The position numbers were made by a program, and so were the translations under genes. Shown here piece by piece: positions 1-6,738 of a DNA stretch of 13,227 nucleotides. The DNA is from Brevundimonas sp. (GTDB lineage Bacteria; Pseudomonadota; Alphaproteobacteria; Caulobacterales; Caulobacteraceae), in assembly GCF_031082345.1 (NCBI RefSeq), contig NZ_JAVHLH010000053.1, positions 1 through 13,227 on the forward strand, in the 5' to 3' direction. Position 1 is the first letter of the stretch; every line of letters begins with the position of its first letter. Below the pieces are notes generated by a model, which saw only the letters and a program-made list of their open reading frames with translations, was not told the DNA's origin and did no database searches.

Positions 1-177
1 CAATTCTCCGGTCATCGCCCCCCCGGCCATCGGGTCGAACAGCGGCGGCTGCGGCGCACTGGCCGACAGGCCGATGAGAAGGGCGTTGAAGGTCACCGCG
101 AGGTCGCACCCGAGTTCAAGGCGGGCGTCGCTCTGGAGGCCTTCTTCGACAGAGATGAGCAGGCTGGCGTAGGTCAT
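1..177 (-). CDS. universal stress protein family, N-terminal part (cut by window edge)
   Basis: This is the first 59 codons of a minus-strand gene that runs off the left edge with no stop in the window. The protein begins MTYASLLISVEEG and continues with an SDARLELGCDLAVTFNALLIGLSAS stretch. That is the usual beta1-alpha1-beta2 start of an alphaproteobacterial UspA domain (Rossmann-like, often nucleotide binding). The ATG at 177 has a strong GGAGGAGA ribosome site just upstream. It is divergent from the cytochrome c gene, and an FNR box (223-236) lies in the shared gap about 46 bp from its start. That position suits activation of this gene at low oxygen. The family assignment rests on a short N-terminus, so it is likely rather than certain; the C-terminal glycine motif is outside the window. 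Confidence 0.7.
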   Translation of the reverse strand, partial: MTYASLLISVEEGLQSDARLELGCDLAVTFNALLIGLSASAPQPPLFDPMAGGAMTGEL

Positions 178-222
178 GGCGTCTCCTCCCGACCATACAA
201 GACCGGCCCGGACCGACGCACC

Positions 223-236
223 TTGATACGGATCAA
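223..236. promoter_or_regulatory. FNR/FixK box between divergent usp and cytochrome c genes
   Basis: The sequence TTGATACGGATCAA is a perfect TTGAT-N4-ATCAA palindrome, extended to CCTTGAT-N4-ATCAAGG. It lies in the 111-bp divergent gap. Its centre is about 52 bp from the minus-strand ATG and 60 bp from the plus-strand ATG. On the minus strand a TATGGT hexamer (192-197) is near the -10 position expected for an FNR-class activator. On the plus strand only a weak CACGAT is seen. The site could serve either gene or both. Confidence 0.8.
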
Positions 237-288
237 GGCCTCGCCCGTGTTAGGGTGCACGATCAACGTATTTCCGAGGTGGCCCCGC

Positions 289-660
289 ATGATCCGACTC
301 CCTCACACCCTGGCGCTGCTGTCCGTGCTGGCCGCCGGTTGCGCCGCCCCCATGGTCCAGGAAAGCCCGCCTCCGGCCGCTGCGGCTTCGGCATGGCGGC
401 TGGAGTCGATCGAGCGGGGCCGCGCCATCACCGCCCGGACCTGCGCCGGCTGTCACGCCGTCGGACGCACCGATGTCAGCCCGATGCCCGACGCGCCCGC
501 GTTCCGAGACGTGGTCCGCGAGCGGCCGCTCGACGAGGTGGAGACCGCGTTCGCGGAAGGCCTGGTCACCGCCCACCCCGCCATGCCCCGGTTCACCTTC
601 CGGGCCGGCGAGATCGACGACCTGATGAGCTATCTCGACTCCCTGAGGGCGGAGCCGTGA
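289..660 (+). CDS. lipoprotein c-type cytochrome (class I, monoheme)
   Basis: This small periplasmic electron carrier of 123 aa is probably anchored by lipid. Residues 1-18 form a lipoprotein signal ending in the lipobox LAAGC, with Cys18 as the lipid site. A Pro/Ala-rich linker follows, then the heme c attachment motif CAGCH at residues 52-56. Met99 in the AMPRF segment is the likely distal heme ligand, and the C-terminus has the usual helix (GEIDDLMSYLDSLR). I chose the ATG at 289 because it gives a clean signal peptide and has a GAGG ribosome site; a start at 223 would sit inside the FNR box. The stop overlaps the GTG of the next gene, so the two are probably co-translated. The FNR box upstream suggests induction at low oxygen. 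Its redox partner cannot be told from the sequence. Confidence 0.85.
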   Translation: MIRLPHTLALLSVLAAGCAAPMVQESPPPAAAASAWRLESIERGRAITARTCAGCHAVGRTDVSPMPDAPAFRDVVRERPLDEVETAFAEGLVTAHPAMPRFTFRAGEIDDLMSYLDSLRAEP

Positions 661-1187
661 CTCGCGAGGCCGGCCGGTCAACGGGCGAGATCCGCCCCAT
701 CCACGACCGGGCGGTCGAGGCTGTCGCCGCCCTGCTGGAACGGGAGCGGCTGATGAGCGTGGCGACCAACCGCCCCGACGGGTGGCCCCAGGTCACCACC
801 GTCGGCTACATCGCGGAGGGTCTGCGCCTCTATTTCGTCGTCGCGCGGAACAGCCAGAAATTCCGCAACCTGCAGGCTGACCCCCGCATGTCCGCAGCCA
901 TCCGGGCCGGGCACGGCTCCGGGGGCGACGCCGTCGGCGCCAGCTTCGCCGGCGTGGCGGAAGAAGTCACCGACCCGGCCGTGGTGGAGAGGCTGAACCA
1001 GCAGGTGATCGCCCGCTTTCCCGATGTGCACATCTACTGTCCGGGCGATGTTTCCGTCGCCGTCATGGCCTTCAGCCCCTCCCTCGTCACGCCGGTGGCG
1101 GTCATGGACGGTCGCAGCCACGCCGAGACCTTTGCGATCGGCGACGGGCCGGCTCCCCCAAAGCATCCGGAGACCCGCCTGTTCTGA
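657..1187 (+). CDS. pyridoxamine 5'-phosphate oxidase-fold (split-barrel) protein
   Basis: This 176-aa cytoplasmic protein has the split-barrel flavin-binding fold. After an N-terminal helix (residues 17-32) comes the typical strand series LMSVATNRPDGWPQVTTVGYI, LRLYFVVARNSQKFRNLQADPRMSAAI (residues 57-82) and a final strand VAVMAFSPSLVTPVAVMD. This pattern is shared by general-stress and F420/FMN-binding members as well as true PdxH. It is shorter than PdxH, and I do not claim pyridoxal phosphate synthesis. The start is taken as GTG 657, which overlaps the cytochrome stop in a GTGA arrangement and keeps the first helix; the next in-frame ATG (753) would cut into the fold. Such proteins are often found beside usp genes under FNR/Dos-type control. 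The flavin and substrate are unknown. Confidence 0.8.
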   Translation: MTREAGRSTGEIRPIHDRAVEAVAALLERERLMSVATNRPDGWPQVTTVGYIAEGLRLYFVVARNSQKFRNLQADPRMSAAIRAGHGSGGDAVGASFAGVAEEVTDPAVVERLNQQVIARFPDVHIYCPGDVSVAVMAFSPSLVTPVAVMDGRSHAETFAIGDGPAPPKHPETRLF

Positions 1188-1193
1188 ACGGGA

Positions 1194-1207
1194 TTGACGT
1201 CGATCAA
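1194..1207 (+). promoter_or_regulatory. FNR/FixK box upstream of usp
   Basis: TTGACGTCGATCAA fits TTGAY-N4-ATCAA with one half-site variant (TTGAC). Its centre is 56 bp upstream of the usp ATG at 1257. A TATCTC hexamer at 1230-1235 is centred 32 bp downstream of the box centre, the spacing expected for a box at -41.5. This gives usp its own probable promoter even though the preceding gene ends only 6 bp upstream of the box. Confidence 0.7.
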
Positions 1208-1256
1208 CGCGAACCCCGCCGGAGGGCCGTATCTCCGCACTGAAGGAGCCATCGCC

Positions 1257-2120
1257 ATGAGCCTCAAGCATATCGTCGCCATCGCCGGGGGCGGCCCCGA
1301 GGATCTCCAGACCCTCAGTTTCGCCGCCTGGCTCGCCGCGCAGCATGACTCGACGGTGGATATTCTGCCCGCCTACCCCGACACCGCCATCGACATGGTC
1401 ACCCTCGGGATGACGCTGGGCGCCAGCCTCTCGCGCCAGGCCATTGAGGAGCTGGCGGCCGCCGACCGCGAACTGCACGGCCGGGTCGAGGCGGCGGCGC
1501 GCAAGGCCGCCGGCGCCGCGGACGTGGTGTTCGGACCGGGCGAGGGGGCGCCCCGGATGGTCCTGATAGAGCGCGGCCTGCGCCCCTCGCTGTCGCTGGC
1601 GCGCGCCGTCACCCTGTCGGACCTCGTCGTCATCGGTCAGAACTATACGACCGGGGCCGGACGCGACGGCGAGCTGCTGGGCCAGACCCTGCTTCACCAT
1701 CGCGCCCCGACGCTGATCGCGCGCGGCGAACCGGATTCCCTGGCCGGGCCCGCCGCCATCGCCTGGGACGGCAGCGCCCAGGCGGGCCGGGCCGTGCGAA
1801 GCGCGCTTCCGCTGCTGGCCATGGCCTCGGGGATCCACATCCTCCAGTGCGTCAACAGCCTGGACCGGCTGACTACCGATCCCGACATCGACCGCCTCAA
1901 CGCCTATCTGAAGGCCCACGGCGTCGGCGTCGGCGTCCCGGTCATGCTTGAGGGCCCGGATGAGGGCGCCGTTCTGGCCGCCGCCGCGGCGTCACGGGGC
2001 GCGGGCCTGTTCGTCGCCGGCGCCTATGGTCATTCGCGGCTCAGGGAGGTCGTCTTCGGGGGCGCGACCCGCAGCTTCCTGAACGACGCCGAGGGGCCCA
2101 GCCTGTTGCTGGCCAACTGA
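1257..2120 (+). CDS. universal stress protein, tandem two-domain UspA
   Basis: This 287-aa cytoplasmic stress protein is twice the length of a single Usp domain. It starts MSLKHIVAIAGGG (first beta strand). The second half begins near AAIAWDGSAQAGRAVRSALPLL. The C-terminal nucleotide-loop signature is GAYGHSRLREVVFGG (Gly255, Gly258, Gly268). The classical Ser/Thr after the last Gly is Gly269 here, with Thr271 close by, so ATP binding is plausible but not assured. The start at 1257 is supported by an AAGGAG ribosome site at 1243-1248; upstream in-frame codons would lie in the FNR box region. It is followed after 3 bp by the LysE-type gene. Usp proteins of this type commonly aid survival under oxygen limitation or energy stress; the exact role is unknown. 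Confidence 0.9.
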   Translation: MSLKHIVAIAGGGPEDLQTLSFAAWLAAQHDSTVDILPAYPDTAIDMVTLGMTLGASLSRQAIEELAAADRELHGRVEAAARKAAGAADVVFGPGEGAPRMVLIERGLRPSLSLARAVTLSDLVVIGQNYTTGAGRDGELLGQTLLHHRAPTLIARGEPDSLAGPAAIAWDGSAQAGRAVRSALPLLAMASGIHILQCVNSLDRLTTDPDIDRLNAYLKAHGVGVGVPVMLEGPDEGAVLAAAAASRGAGLFVAGAYGHSRLREVVFGGATRSFLNDAEGPSLLLAN

Positions 2121-2123
2121 CCC

Positions 2124-2783
2124 GTGCCCGGCCTCGCGACGGCGAACCTGCCCATCGATCCAACGGTGATTCCCGCCTTCGTCCTGGCGATGGTGATGGT
2201 CGAACTGACGCCCGGGCCGAACATGGGCTATCTGGCCATGGTGGCCTCGCGGCGCGGTCGGGCCGCGGGGCTTCTGGTCGTCGCCGGCGTCACCCTGGGT
2301 CTCGTGACCTATCTCGCCGTAGCGCTCTACGGGCTCACCGAGACGCCGCTCCGTTCCCCGGCGGTTCTCAACACCCTGCGGTGGGCGGGCGCGGCCTATC
2401 TGGTCTGGCTCGCGCTTGACGGCCTGGCGGGCGACCCGAACCGCATCTCGGTCCCGCTCGATCGGCGTTCGGCCAGCGGGCTGTTCGCGCGCGGCGTCAT
2501 GGCCAATCTGCTCAACCCCAAGGCGGCCCTGTTCTACATCGCCGTCCTGCCCGGCTTCCTGCGCCCCGAGGTCGGGCCGCTCGCCCTCCAGATCCTCATC
2601 CTGGGGTCGACCCACATCGTGATCAGCGTGGTCATCCACAGCGCCATCGTCCTCGGCGCCGACAGGGCCGGCCGCCTGCTCTCGGTCGGACGCCGACGCG
2701 TCCTGCATTTCGTACTGGCGGTCGGCCTGATCGTGTCGGCTGTCTGGCTGGTCCTCACGCCCTTCAATGGAAACCTCGCCTGA
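2124..2783 (+). CDS. LysE/RhtB-family transporter (amino-acid exporter type)
   Basis: This is a 219-aa inner-membrane protein with about six hydrophobic segments. The family's N-terminal signature is present (FVLAMVMVELTPGPNMGYLAMVASRRGR), as is the mid-protein motif GVMANLLNPKAALFYIAVLPGF. Members export amino acids or small related metabolites; the substrate cannot be read from sequence. The start is uncertain. GTG 2124 is 3 bp after the usp stop but lacks a visible Shine-Dalgarno site. GTG 2166 would leave 14 residues before TPGP, closer to usual family N-termini. Its stop overlaps the ATG of the next gene (TGATG), which indicates coupling. An exporter between a Usp and an RNA-nuclease-like protein is not an obvious functional match. 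Confidence 0.85.
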   Translation: MPGLATANLPIDPTVIPAFVLAMVMVELTPGPNMGYLAMVASRRGRAAGLLVVAGVTLGLVTYLAVALYGLTETPLRSPAVLNTLRWAGAAYLVWLALDGLAGDPNRISVPLDRRSASGLFARGVMANLLNPKAALFYIAVLPGFLRPEVGPLALQILILGSTHIVISVVIHSAIVLGADRAGRLLSVGRRRVLHFVLAVGLIVSAVWLVLTPFNGNLA

Positions 2784-4372
2784 TGACTCCTGTCCTGACC
2801 TTCCACGGCGCCGCGGAATGCGTGACCGGCTCGTGCATGCTGCTGGAGACCGATCAGGGCCGCTTCCTGATCGACTGCGGCATGTTTCAGGGGCCGAAGA
2901 CGCTGAAGGCCCTGAACTACGAGCCGTTTCCGTTCGACGCGTCCTCGATCGACGCCGTCTTCCTGACCCACGCCCACATCGATCATTCGGGCCTGCTGCC
3001 CAAGCTGGTCCGGGCCGGCTACCGCGGTCCGATCCACGCCACCCGCGGGACCCGCGACCTGTGCGAGGTCATGCTCGCCGACGCCGCCGAAATCCAGGAG
3101 AGCGAGGTCCGCCACCTCAACCGCCGGAACGCGCGGCGCAACATCAGGACCGTGGAGCCGATCTACACCACCGCCGACGTCGACCCCACGCTGCGCCTGT
3201 TCGAGACAGTCAAATTCCGCGAGCCTTTCCTGGCGGCGCCGGGGCTCGAGGTCACCTACTGGCCGGCGGGACACCTGCTCGGCGCGGCGTCGATCGAGAT
3301 GCATGTCGCGGACGGCGGCGACGGCGTCCGGCTGCTCTTCTCCGGCGATCTGGGCTCGGGCCGGCAGCCCTTCCTGCCCGCTCCGGACGGTCCGACCGCC
3401 GTCGATCATGTCGTGCTGGAGAGCACCTATGGCGACCGCGAGCGGATCGACCCCGACCTGGACGTCCGTCGGGAGGCGCTCGCCGAGGAGCTGCGGCTGG
3501 CCAAGGCCGCAGGCGGACCCCTGCTGATGCCCACCTTCGCCGTCGGTCGCGCCCAGGAATTGATCCTCGACCTGCTGGCCGTCATGGACGCCCGGCCCGA
3601 ACTGGCCGGCGAGATATTCCTCGACTCGCCGCTCGCCATCGAGGCCACCGAGGTCTTCCTGCGCCGTGGCTGGAACCCCGACACCCTGGACAATCCCTAC
3701 GCCTCGCTGCGAACGGCTCCCCGCCTGCATCATCTGATGCGGCCGCAGGAGAGCGACGGACTCGAGCGGCTCAGGGACTGGCATGTCATTCTCGCCGGCA
3801 GCGGCATGTGTGACGCCGGCCGCATTCGCCGCCATCTGAAGCGGCTGCTGTGGCGCAAGGAGACGACGGTCCTGATCACCGGCTTCCAGGCCGCGGGAAC
3901 GCTGGGACGCTACCTGCTGGAGGGCCGTTCCATGATCCGGATCCAGGGGGAGGATATCCACGTCGGCGCCCGGATCCGCTCCCTCGACTCCTACTCGGGC
4001 CACGCGGACGCGACAGGTCTGGTCGATTGGCTGGGCGCCCGCGCGCCGGTCGCGGGCCATGTGCTGCTGGATCACGGAGAGCCCGGGGCCCTCGCGGCCC
4101 TCGCCGCGCGTCTGGAGACCTCCGGCTATCGCACCCTGTCGCCCGCGATCGACCAGGCCTTTGCGCTGTCGAAGACCGGCGCCGAACCGGTCCGGCCCGG
4201 GTCCGGCCGGCTTGCGCCGGGGCAGGCGGCGCGGCCCGACTGGCACAACGACCGCGCGGCCTTCCTGGTCGCCCTGAACGAGACCCTTCAGGCCATGCGC
4301 GGTGACGATGAACGCACGGCCTTGCTGGAACGGCTGGCTGGAGGGCTCGCCCCGCCGAAGGCGCCGGGATAA
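2783..4372 (+). CDS. metallo-beta-lactamase/beta-CASP RNA-processing-type hydrolase
   Basis: This 529-aa cytoplasmic zinc hydrolase is of the CPSF73/YSH1-like group (COG1236 type). The metal site is clear: THAHIDHSG gives His63, His65, Asp67 and His68, then His164 (PAGHLLGAAS) and Asp189 (FSGDLG). The beta-CASP domain follows (ESTYGDR near 213-219, PTFAVGRAQELILDL at 250-264). The RNA-metabolism C-terminal motifs are ILAGSGMCDAGRIRRHL, LITGFQAAGTLGRYL and YSGHAD with His407. Known relatives cut RNA as endo/exonucleases; activity here is inferred. After the LDHGEP segment there is a tail of about 90 residues, longer than the short bacterial homologues. The ATG is embedded in the previous gene's stop (TGATG). 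In other bacteria related genes sit in stress or FNR-type clusters with usp. Confidence 0.9.
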   Translation: MTPVLTFHGAAECVTGSCMLLETDQGRFLIDCGMFQGPKTLKALNYEPFPFDASSIDAVFLTHAHIDHSGLLPKLVRAGYRGPIHATRGTRDLCEVMLADAAEIQESEVRHLNRRNARRNIRTVEPIYTTADVDPTLRLFETVKFREPFLAAPGLEVTYWPAGHLLGAASIEMHVADGGDGVRLLFSGDLGSGRQPFLPAPDGPTAVDHVVLESTYGDRERIDPDLDVRREALAEELRLAKAAGGPLLMPTFAVGRAQELILDLLAVMDARPELAGEIFLDSPLAIEATEVFLRRGWNPDTLDNPYASLRTAPRLHHLMRPQESDGLERLRDWHVILAGSGMCDAGRIRRHLKRLLWRKETTVLITGFQAAGTLGRYLLEGRSMIRIQGEDIHVGARIRSLDSYSGHADATGLVDWLGARAPVAGHVLLDHGEPGALAALAARLETSGYRTLSPAIDQAFALSKTGAEPVRPGSGRLAPGQAARPDWHNDRAAFLVALNETLQAMRGDDERTALLERLAGGLAPPKAPG

Positions 4373-4385
4373 ACGATGCGGGAGG

Positions 4386-5153
4386 TCAGTGGGCGGTGTA
4401 GCCGCCGTCAATGACCAGTTCCGATCCCGTGACGAAAGCGGCCTCGTCCGAGGCGAGATAGACCGCGCCCCAGGCGATATCGTCGGGTTCGCCGATGCGG
4501 CCCAGCGGGTGCAGGGCGGCCGTCGCCCGGCGGCCCTCTTCCAGATCGCCCTGGCCCGAGAGATGGGCCTCCACCATCGGCGTCCAGATGAACCCCGGGT
4601 GGATCGAGTTCACGCGGATCCGGTCGGGCGCATAGATCATGGCGTCGGTCTTGGTCATCAGCCGCACCGCCCCCTTGGAGGCGTGGTAGGGCGGAACGTC
4701 AGGCCCGCCGACCAGACCGTAGATCGACGACAGGTTGATGATCGAGCCGCCGCCCGCCTGTTTGAGGTGGGGGATGGCGTGTTTGGTGCAGAAGAAGACG
4801 CCCTTGACGTTGACCGCCTGGACCCGGTCCCACTCGGCCTCGGTGATCTCGTGCGTGGGCTTGTTGACCCCGGCCACCCCGGCGTTGTTGACCAGAATGT
4901 CGATGCGGCCGAAATGCTCGATGATCTCCTGCATCGCCGATTGCACCTCGCGCTCGCTGGACACGTCGCAATGCCAGTAGGCGACCGGAAGGTCCCGCGC
5001 CCTGAGCATCTCGATCAGTTCCAGGCCCTCGGCGTCGAGGACGTCCAGCAGAGCCACGGAGGCGCCTTCCTCCGCCATGCGGATGGCCGTGGCCCGGCCC
5101 AGCCCCACGGCGGCGCCGGTGATGACGGCGACCTTGTCAGACAAACGGTTCAT
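4386..5153 (-). CDS. short-chain dehydrogenase/reductase (classical SDR)
   Basis: This 255-aa cytoplasmic NAD(P)-dependent oxidoreductase has full classical SDR length. The cofactor motif TGAAVGLG is at residues 12-19, and Asp37 at the end of beta2 favours NAD(H) over NADP(H). The structural NNAG motif is at 89-92. The catalytic set is Asn115, Ser143, Tyr156 and Lys160 (YHASK), and the C-terminus ends IDGGYTAH. The closest remembered subgroups are cyclopentanol, 3-alpha/20-beta-hydroxysteroid and glucose-1-dehydrogenase-like enzymes; the substrate is not determined. The ATG at 5153 has a GGAGGAG ribosome site. It lies 46 bp downstream of the Crp/FNR-type gene on the same strand, so co-transcription is possible. 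It converges with the beta-CASP gene across a 13-bp gap in which I see no terminator hairpin. Confidence 0.9.
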   Translation of the reverse strand: MNRLSDKVAVITGAAVGLGRATAIRMAEEGASVALLDVLDAEGLELIEMLRARDLPVAYWHCDVSSEREVQSAMQEIIEHFGRIDILVNNAGVAGVNKPTHEITEAEWDRVQAVNVKGVFFCTKHAIPHLKQAGGGSIINLSSIYGLVGGPDVPPYHASKGAVRLMTKTDAMIYAPDRIRVNSIHPGFIWTPMVEAHLSGQGDLEEGRRATAALHPLGRIGEPDDIAWGAVYLASDEAAFVTGSELVIDGGYTAH

Positions 5154-5199
5154 GGCGCGGCTCCTCCGGCGATAGTTGCGGATGTCGGGCGGCCCGGGT

Positions 5200-5844
5200 T
5201 CAGGCGGCGGCGAGTTTCATCAGTCCGCCGCGATGCCGGACGCGGAAATGGCGGCAGCCGACGAACTCGACCACGCCATCGGCCTGAAGGCGTCCGAGCA
5301 TTCGCGAGATCGTCTCGATGGTCAGTCCCAGATAGTCCGCCATGTCCTGCCGGCTCATCGGCAGGGTCACCAGATCGCCCCGGAAGCGGTCGGCCATATC
5401 CAGAAGGAAGCGGGCCACGCGTTCGCAGGCGGTGGCGCGGCCGAGCAGGAGCATGTGCGTCTGGGCCCGGGCCAGCTCCATCGCCGTGGCGGCCCAGACG
5501 AGTTTCTCGACCCGCCCCGGTTCGAAGGCGACCGATCCGGCCCGCTTCACCACCATGACCTCGCAGGCGGTCAGGGCTTCCGCCGAGAATCTGTGCGCCG
5601 GTCCGGTCTCGACCCCGAACACGTCGCCCTCGTAATAGAAGTCCCCGATCTGTCGCCGTCCATCCGCGAGCAGATGGCTGGTGCGGATCGAACCCTTCAC
5701 CACATGGTAGATCAGGTCAGCGGCCTCTTCCTGGCCGTAGATTTCCTCGCCGGGGGCGAAGTCCATTCTTAGCGCACCGCTCCAGATATCGCTGGCGGCG
5801 GAGGGAATGCGAAGCTCACTGTCGGGCAAATCGATCGGCGTCAT
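5200..5844 (-). CDS. Crp/FNR-family transcription regulator, FixK-like (no iron-sulfur cysteines)
   Basis: This 214-aa DNA-binding regulator has an N-terminal cyclic-nucleotide-like beta-roll (FAPGEEIYGQEEAADLIYHVVKGSIRT... GDFYYEGDVFGVE). A long dimer helix follows, then a winged helix-turn-helix MSRQDMADYLGLTIETISRMLGRLQADGVV. The recognition helix carries E-T-I-S-R, the FNR/FixK pattern that reads TTGAT-N4-ATCAA. No cysteine cluster is present in the N-terminal arm, so direct oxygen sensing by a 4Fe-4S cluster is unlikely. Three cysteines remain, in TACEV, TACERV and VGCRHF. I start at the ATG at 5844 because a GGGAGG site precedes it; a longer frame back to 6063 adds a 73-residue low-complexity extension with no homology I recognise. 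It is the natural candidate to bind the FNR boxes seen here. Confidence 0.88.
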   Translation of the reverse strand: MTPIDLPDSELRIPSAASDIWSGALRMDFAPGEEIYGQEEAADLIYHVVKGSIRTSHLLADGRRQIGDFYYEGDVFGVETGPAHRFSAEALTACEVMVVKRAGSVAFEPGRVEKLVWAATAMELARAQTHMLLLGRATACERVARFLLDMADRFRGDLVTLPMSRQDMADYLGLTIETISRMLGRLQADGVVEFVGCRHFRVRHRGGLMKLAAA

Positions 5845-6013
5845 GTCAGCCTCCCTGTCGAGGTCGAAAGGGTTAAGCCCGGAAGCCGCAATGGAATATT
5901 CGGGAGCTCCCCCTAGGCGTCCTTCCCTAAGGAGAACACCGGAGGCGCTGATATGGTTTCGTCCCGCACGACGCTGTTCGATGGACCCGGCGGCGACCGA
6001 CCACAGGGGAGCG
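5845..6013. other. intergenic gap upstream of the Crp/FNR-type gene
   Basis: This 169-bp gap lies between the end of the DUF302 gene and the start of the regulator, both on the minus strand. It must contain the regulator's promoter, but I see no confident -35/-10 pair and no FNR box. It holds a perfect GGGAGCTCCC palindrome at 5902-5911 next to AT-richer GAATATT, and a near repeat CCCTAGG/CCCTAAGG. No rho-independent terminator for the upstream operon is visible. A plus-strand frame starting at 5953 is Arg-rich and antisense to DUF302, and I do not call it a gene. Confidence 0.4.
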
Positions 6014-6397
6014 TCAGATCTCGGCGACGGCGGCGGCGAGATGCTCTCCGACCGTCTGCGCATGGCGGAGCAGGTCGGGATTGTCGATGGCGCTCATCGA
6101 GGCGGCCGGATCGACGGCGAAGACCTCGACGCCGGCTTCGGTCTGTTGCACCACGACATTGCAGGGGAGCATGACGCCGACGTGCGGCTCCATCTTCAGG
6201 GCCTCGTGAGCCATCACCGGATTGCAGGCGCCCAGAATGCGATAGGGGCGGAAATCGACGTCGATCTTGGTCTTGAGCGTCGCCTGGACGTCGATCTCGG
6301 TCAGCACGCCGAAGCCGTGCTTCTGCAGCGCGGCGCGGGTGCGCTCGAGGACGGAGTCGAAATCGGCCTCGATGGTCCGGGCGGTGAAATAGGTCAT
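6014..6397 (-). CDS. DUF302 domain protein
   Basis: This 127-aa protein is a complete DUF302 domain with no signal peptide, so it is probably cytoplasmic. It shows the family layout: FDSVLERTRAALQKHGFGVLTEIDVQATLKTKI, then YRILGACNPVMAHEALKMEPHVGVMLPCNVVV, with the two conserved cysteines at Cys58 and Cys79. The biochemical function of DUF302 is not established; copies are frequently found with sulfur-oxidation and rhodanese-type genes. It is the last gene of the four-gene minus-strand operon. Its ATG overlaps the arsR-type gene's stop as ATGA, and AAGGAG lies upstream. The two Cys could bind a metal or carry a persulfide, which is inference. A longer in-frame reading back to 6784 merely reads antisense of neighbours. 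Confidence 0.88.
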   Translation of the reverse strand: MTYFTARTIEADFDSVLERTRAALQKHGFGVLTEIDVQATLKTKIDVDFRPYRILGACNPVMAHEALKMEPHVGVMLPCNVVVQQTEAGVEVFAVDPAASMSAIDNPDLLRHAQTVGEHLAAAVAEI

Positions 6398-6738
6398 GGA
6401 GTCGGCTCCTTGGGTTGGTCGCGATAGAGGTCGCAGAGAAGAGCGATGACCCGCGCGGCGGCCGGATCGGCGATGCCGTAGTAGACCGTCTGGGCCTCGC
6501 GACGCGGGGCGATGACGCCGGCGTCGCGCAGGCGGGCGAGATGCTGGGAACACGCCGACTGCGACAGACCGACGTAGCCGGCCAGATCGCCGACGGCGCA
6601 ATCCCCGTCGGCGAGCCGGCACATCAGCATCAGCCGCTGCTCGTTGGCGAACAGACGCATCAGCCGGGCGGCCGGGGCGGCGCTGGCCTCGAGCTCGGCC
6701 AAGGCGGCCGCGTTCGGGGTGGGGAGGGCGTCGGTCAT
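6394..6738 (-). CDS. ArsR-family repressor, BigR/SqrR-like persulfide sensor candidate
   Basis: This 114-aa winged-helix repressor has helix alpha2 and its Cys in ANEQRLMLMCRLADGDCAVGDLA, the recognition helix in GLSQSACSQHLARLRDAGV (about residues 57-75), the wing at APRREAQTVYYGI, and a C-terminal dimer helix with Cys102 (ALLCDLYR). Cys40 and Cys102 are at the places of the two cysteines that BigR/SqrR/YgaV use to sense sulfane sulfur. Cys47 and Cys63 are extra. Metal-site motifs of true ArsR (CxCxxC) are absent. It overlaps the RND gene upstream and DUF302 downstream by ATGA. Its likely operator is the AT-rich palindrome at 11033-11072, which fits negative autoregulation of its own operon and control of the divergent sqr gene. 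Confidence 0.88.
   Translation of the reverse strand: MTDALPTPNAAALAELEASAAPAARLMRLFANEQRLMLMCRLADGDCAVGDLAGYVGLSQSACSQHLARLRDAGVIAPRREAQTVYYGIADPAAARVIALLCDLYRDQPKEPTP

Noticed and set aside
678..1919. Long minus-strand open frame (413 codons) across the split-barrel and usp genes
   Set aside because: It is antisense to two genes with clear family motifs, is Gly/Arg/Asp-rich low complexity, and has no domain or ribosome-site support. This is usual in GC-rich DNA.
4373..4385. Terminator between the convergent beta-CASP and SDR genes
   Set aside because: The 13-bp gap and flanks show no stem followed by a T run.
2534..4411. Minus-strand open frame of 625 codons opposite the beta-CASP gene
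   Set aside because: The plus strand carries all zinc and beta-CASP motifs. The antisense product is Gln/Gly/Arg-rich without recognisable fold.
4302..5558. Plus-strand open frame of 418 codons over the SDR and regulator genes
   Set aside because: It is antisense to two well-supported minus-strand genes and its composition is typical of a shadow frame.
5845..6063. N-terminal extension of the Crp/FNR-type protein to 6063
   Set aside because: The ATG at 5844 has a GGGAGG site and gives normal family length (214 aa). The extension is low complexity and would overlap the DUF302 gene.
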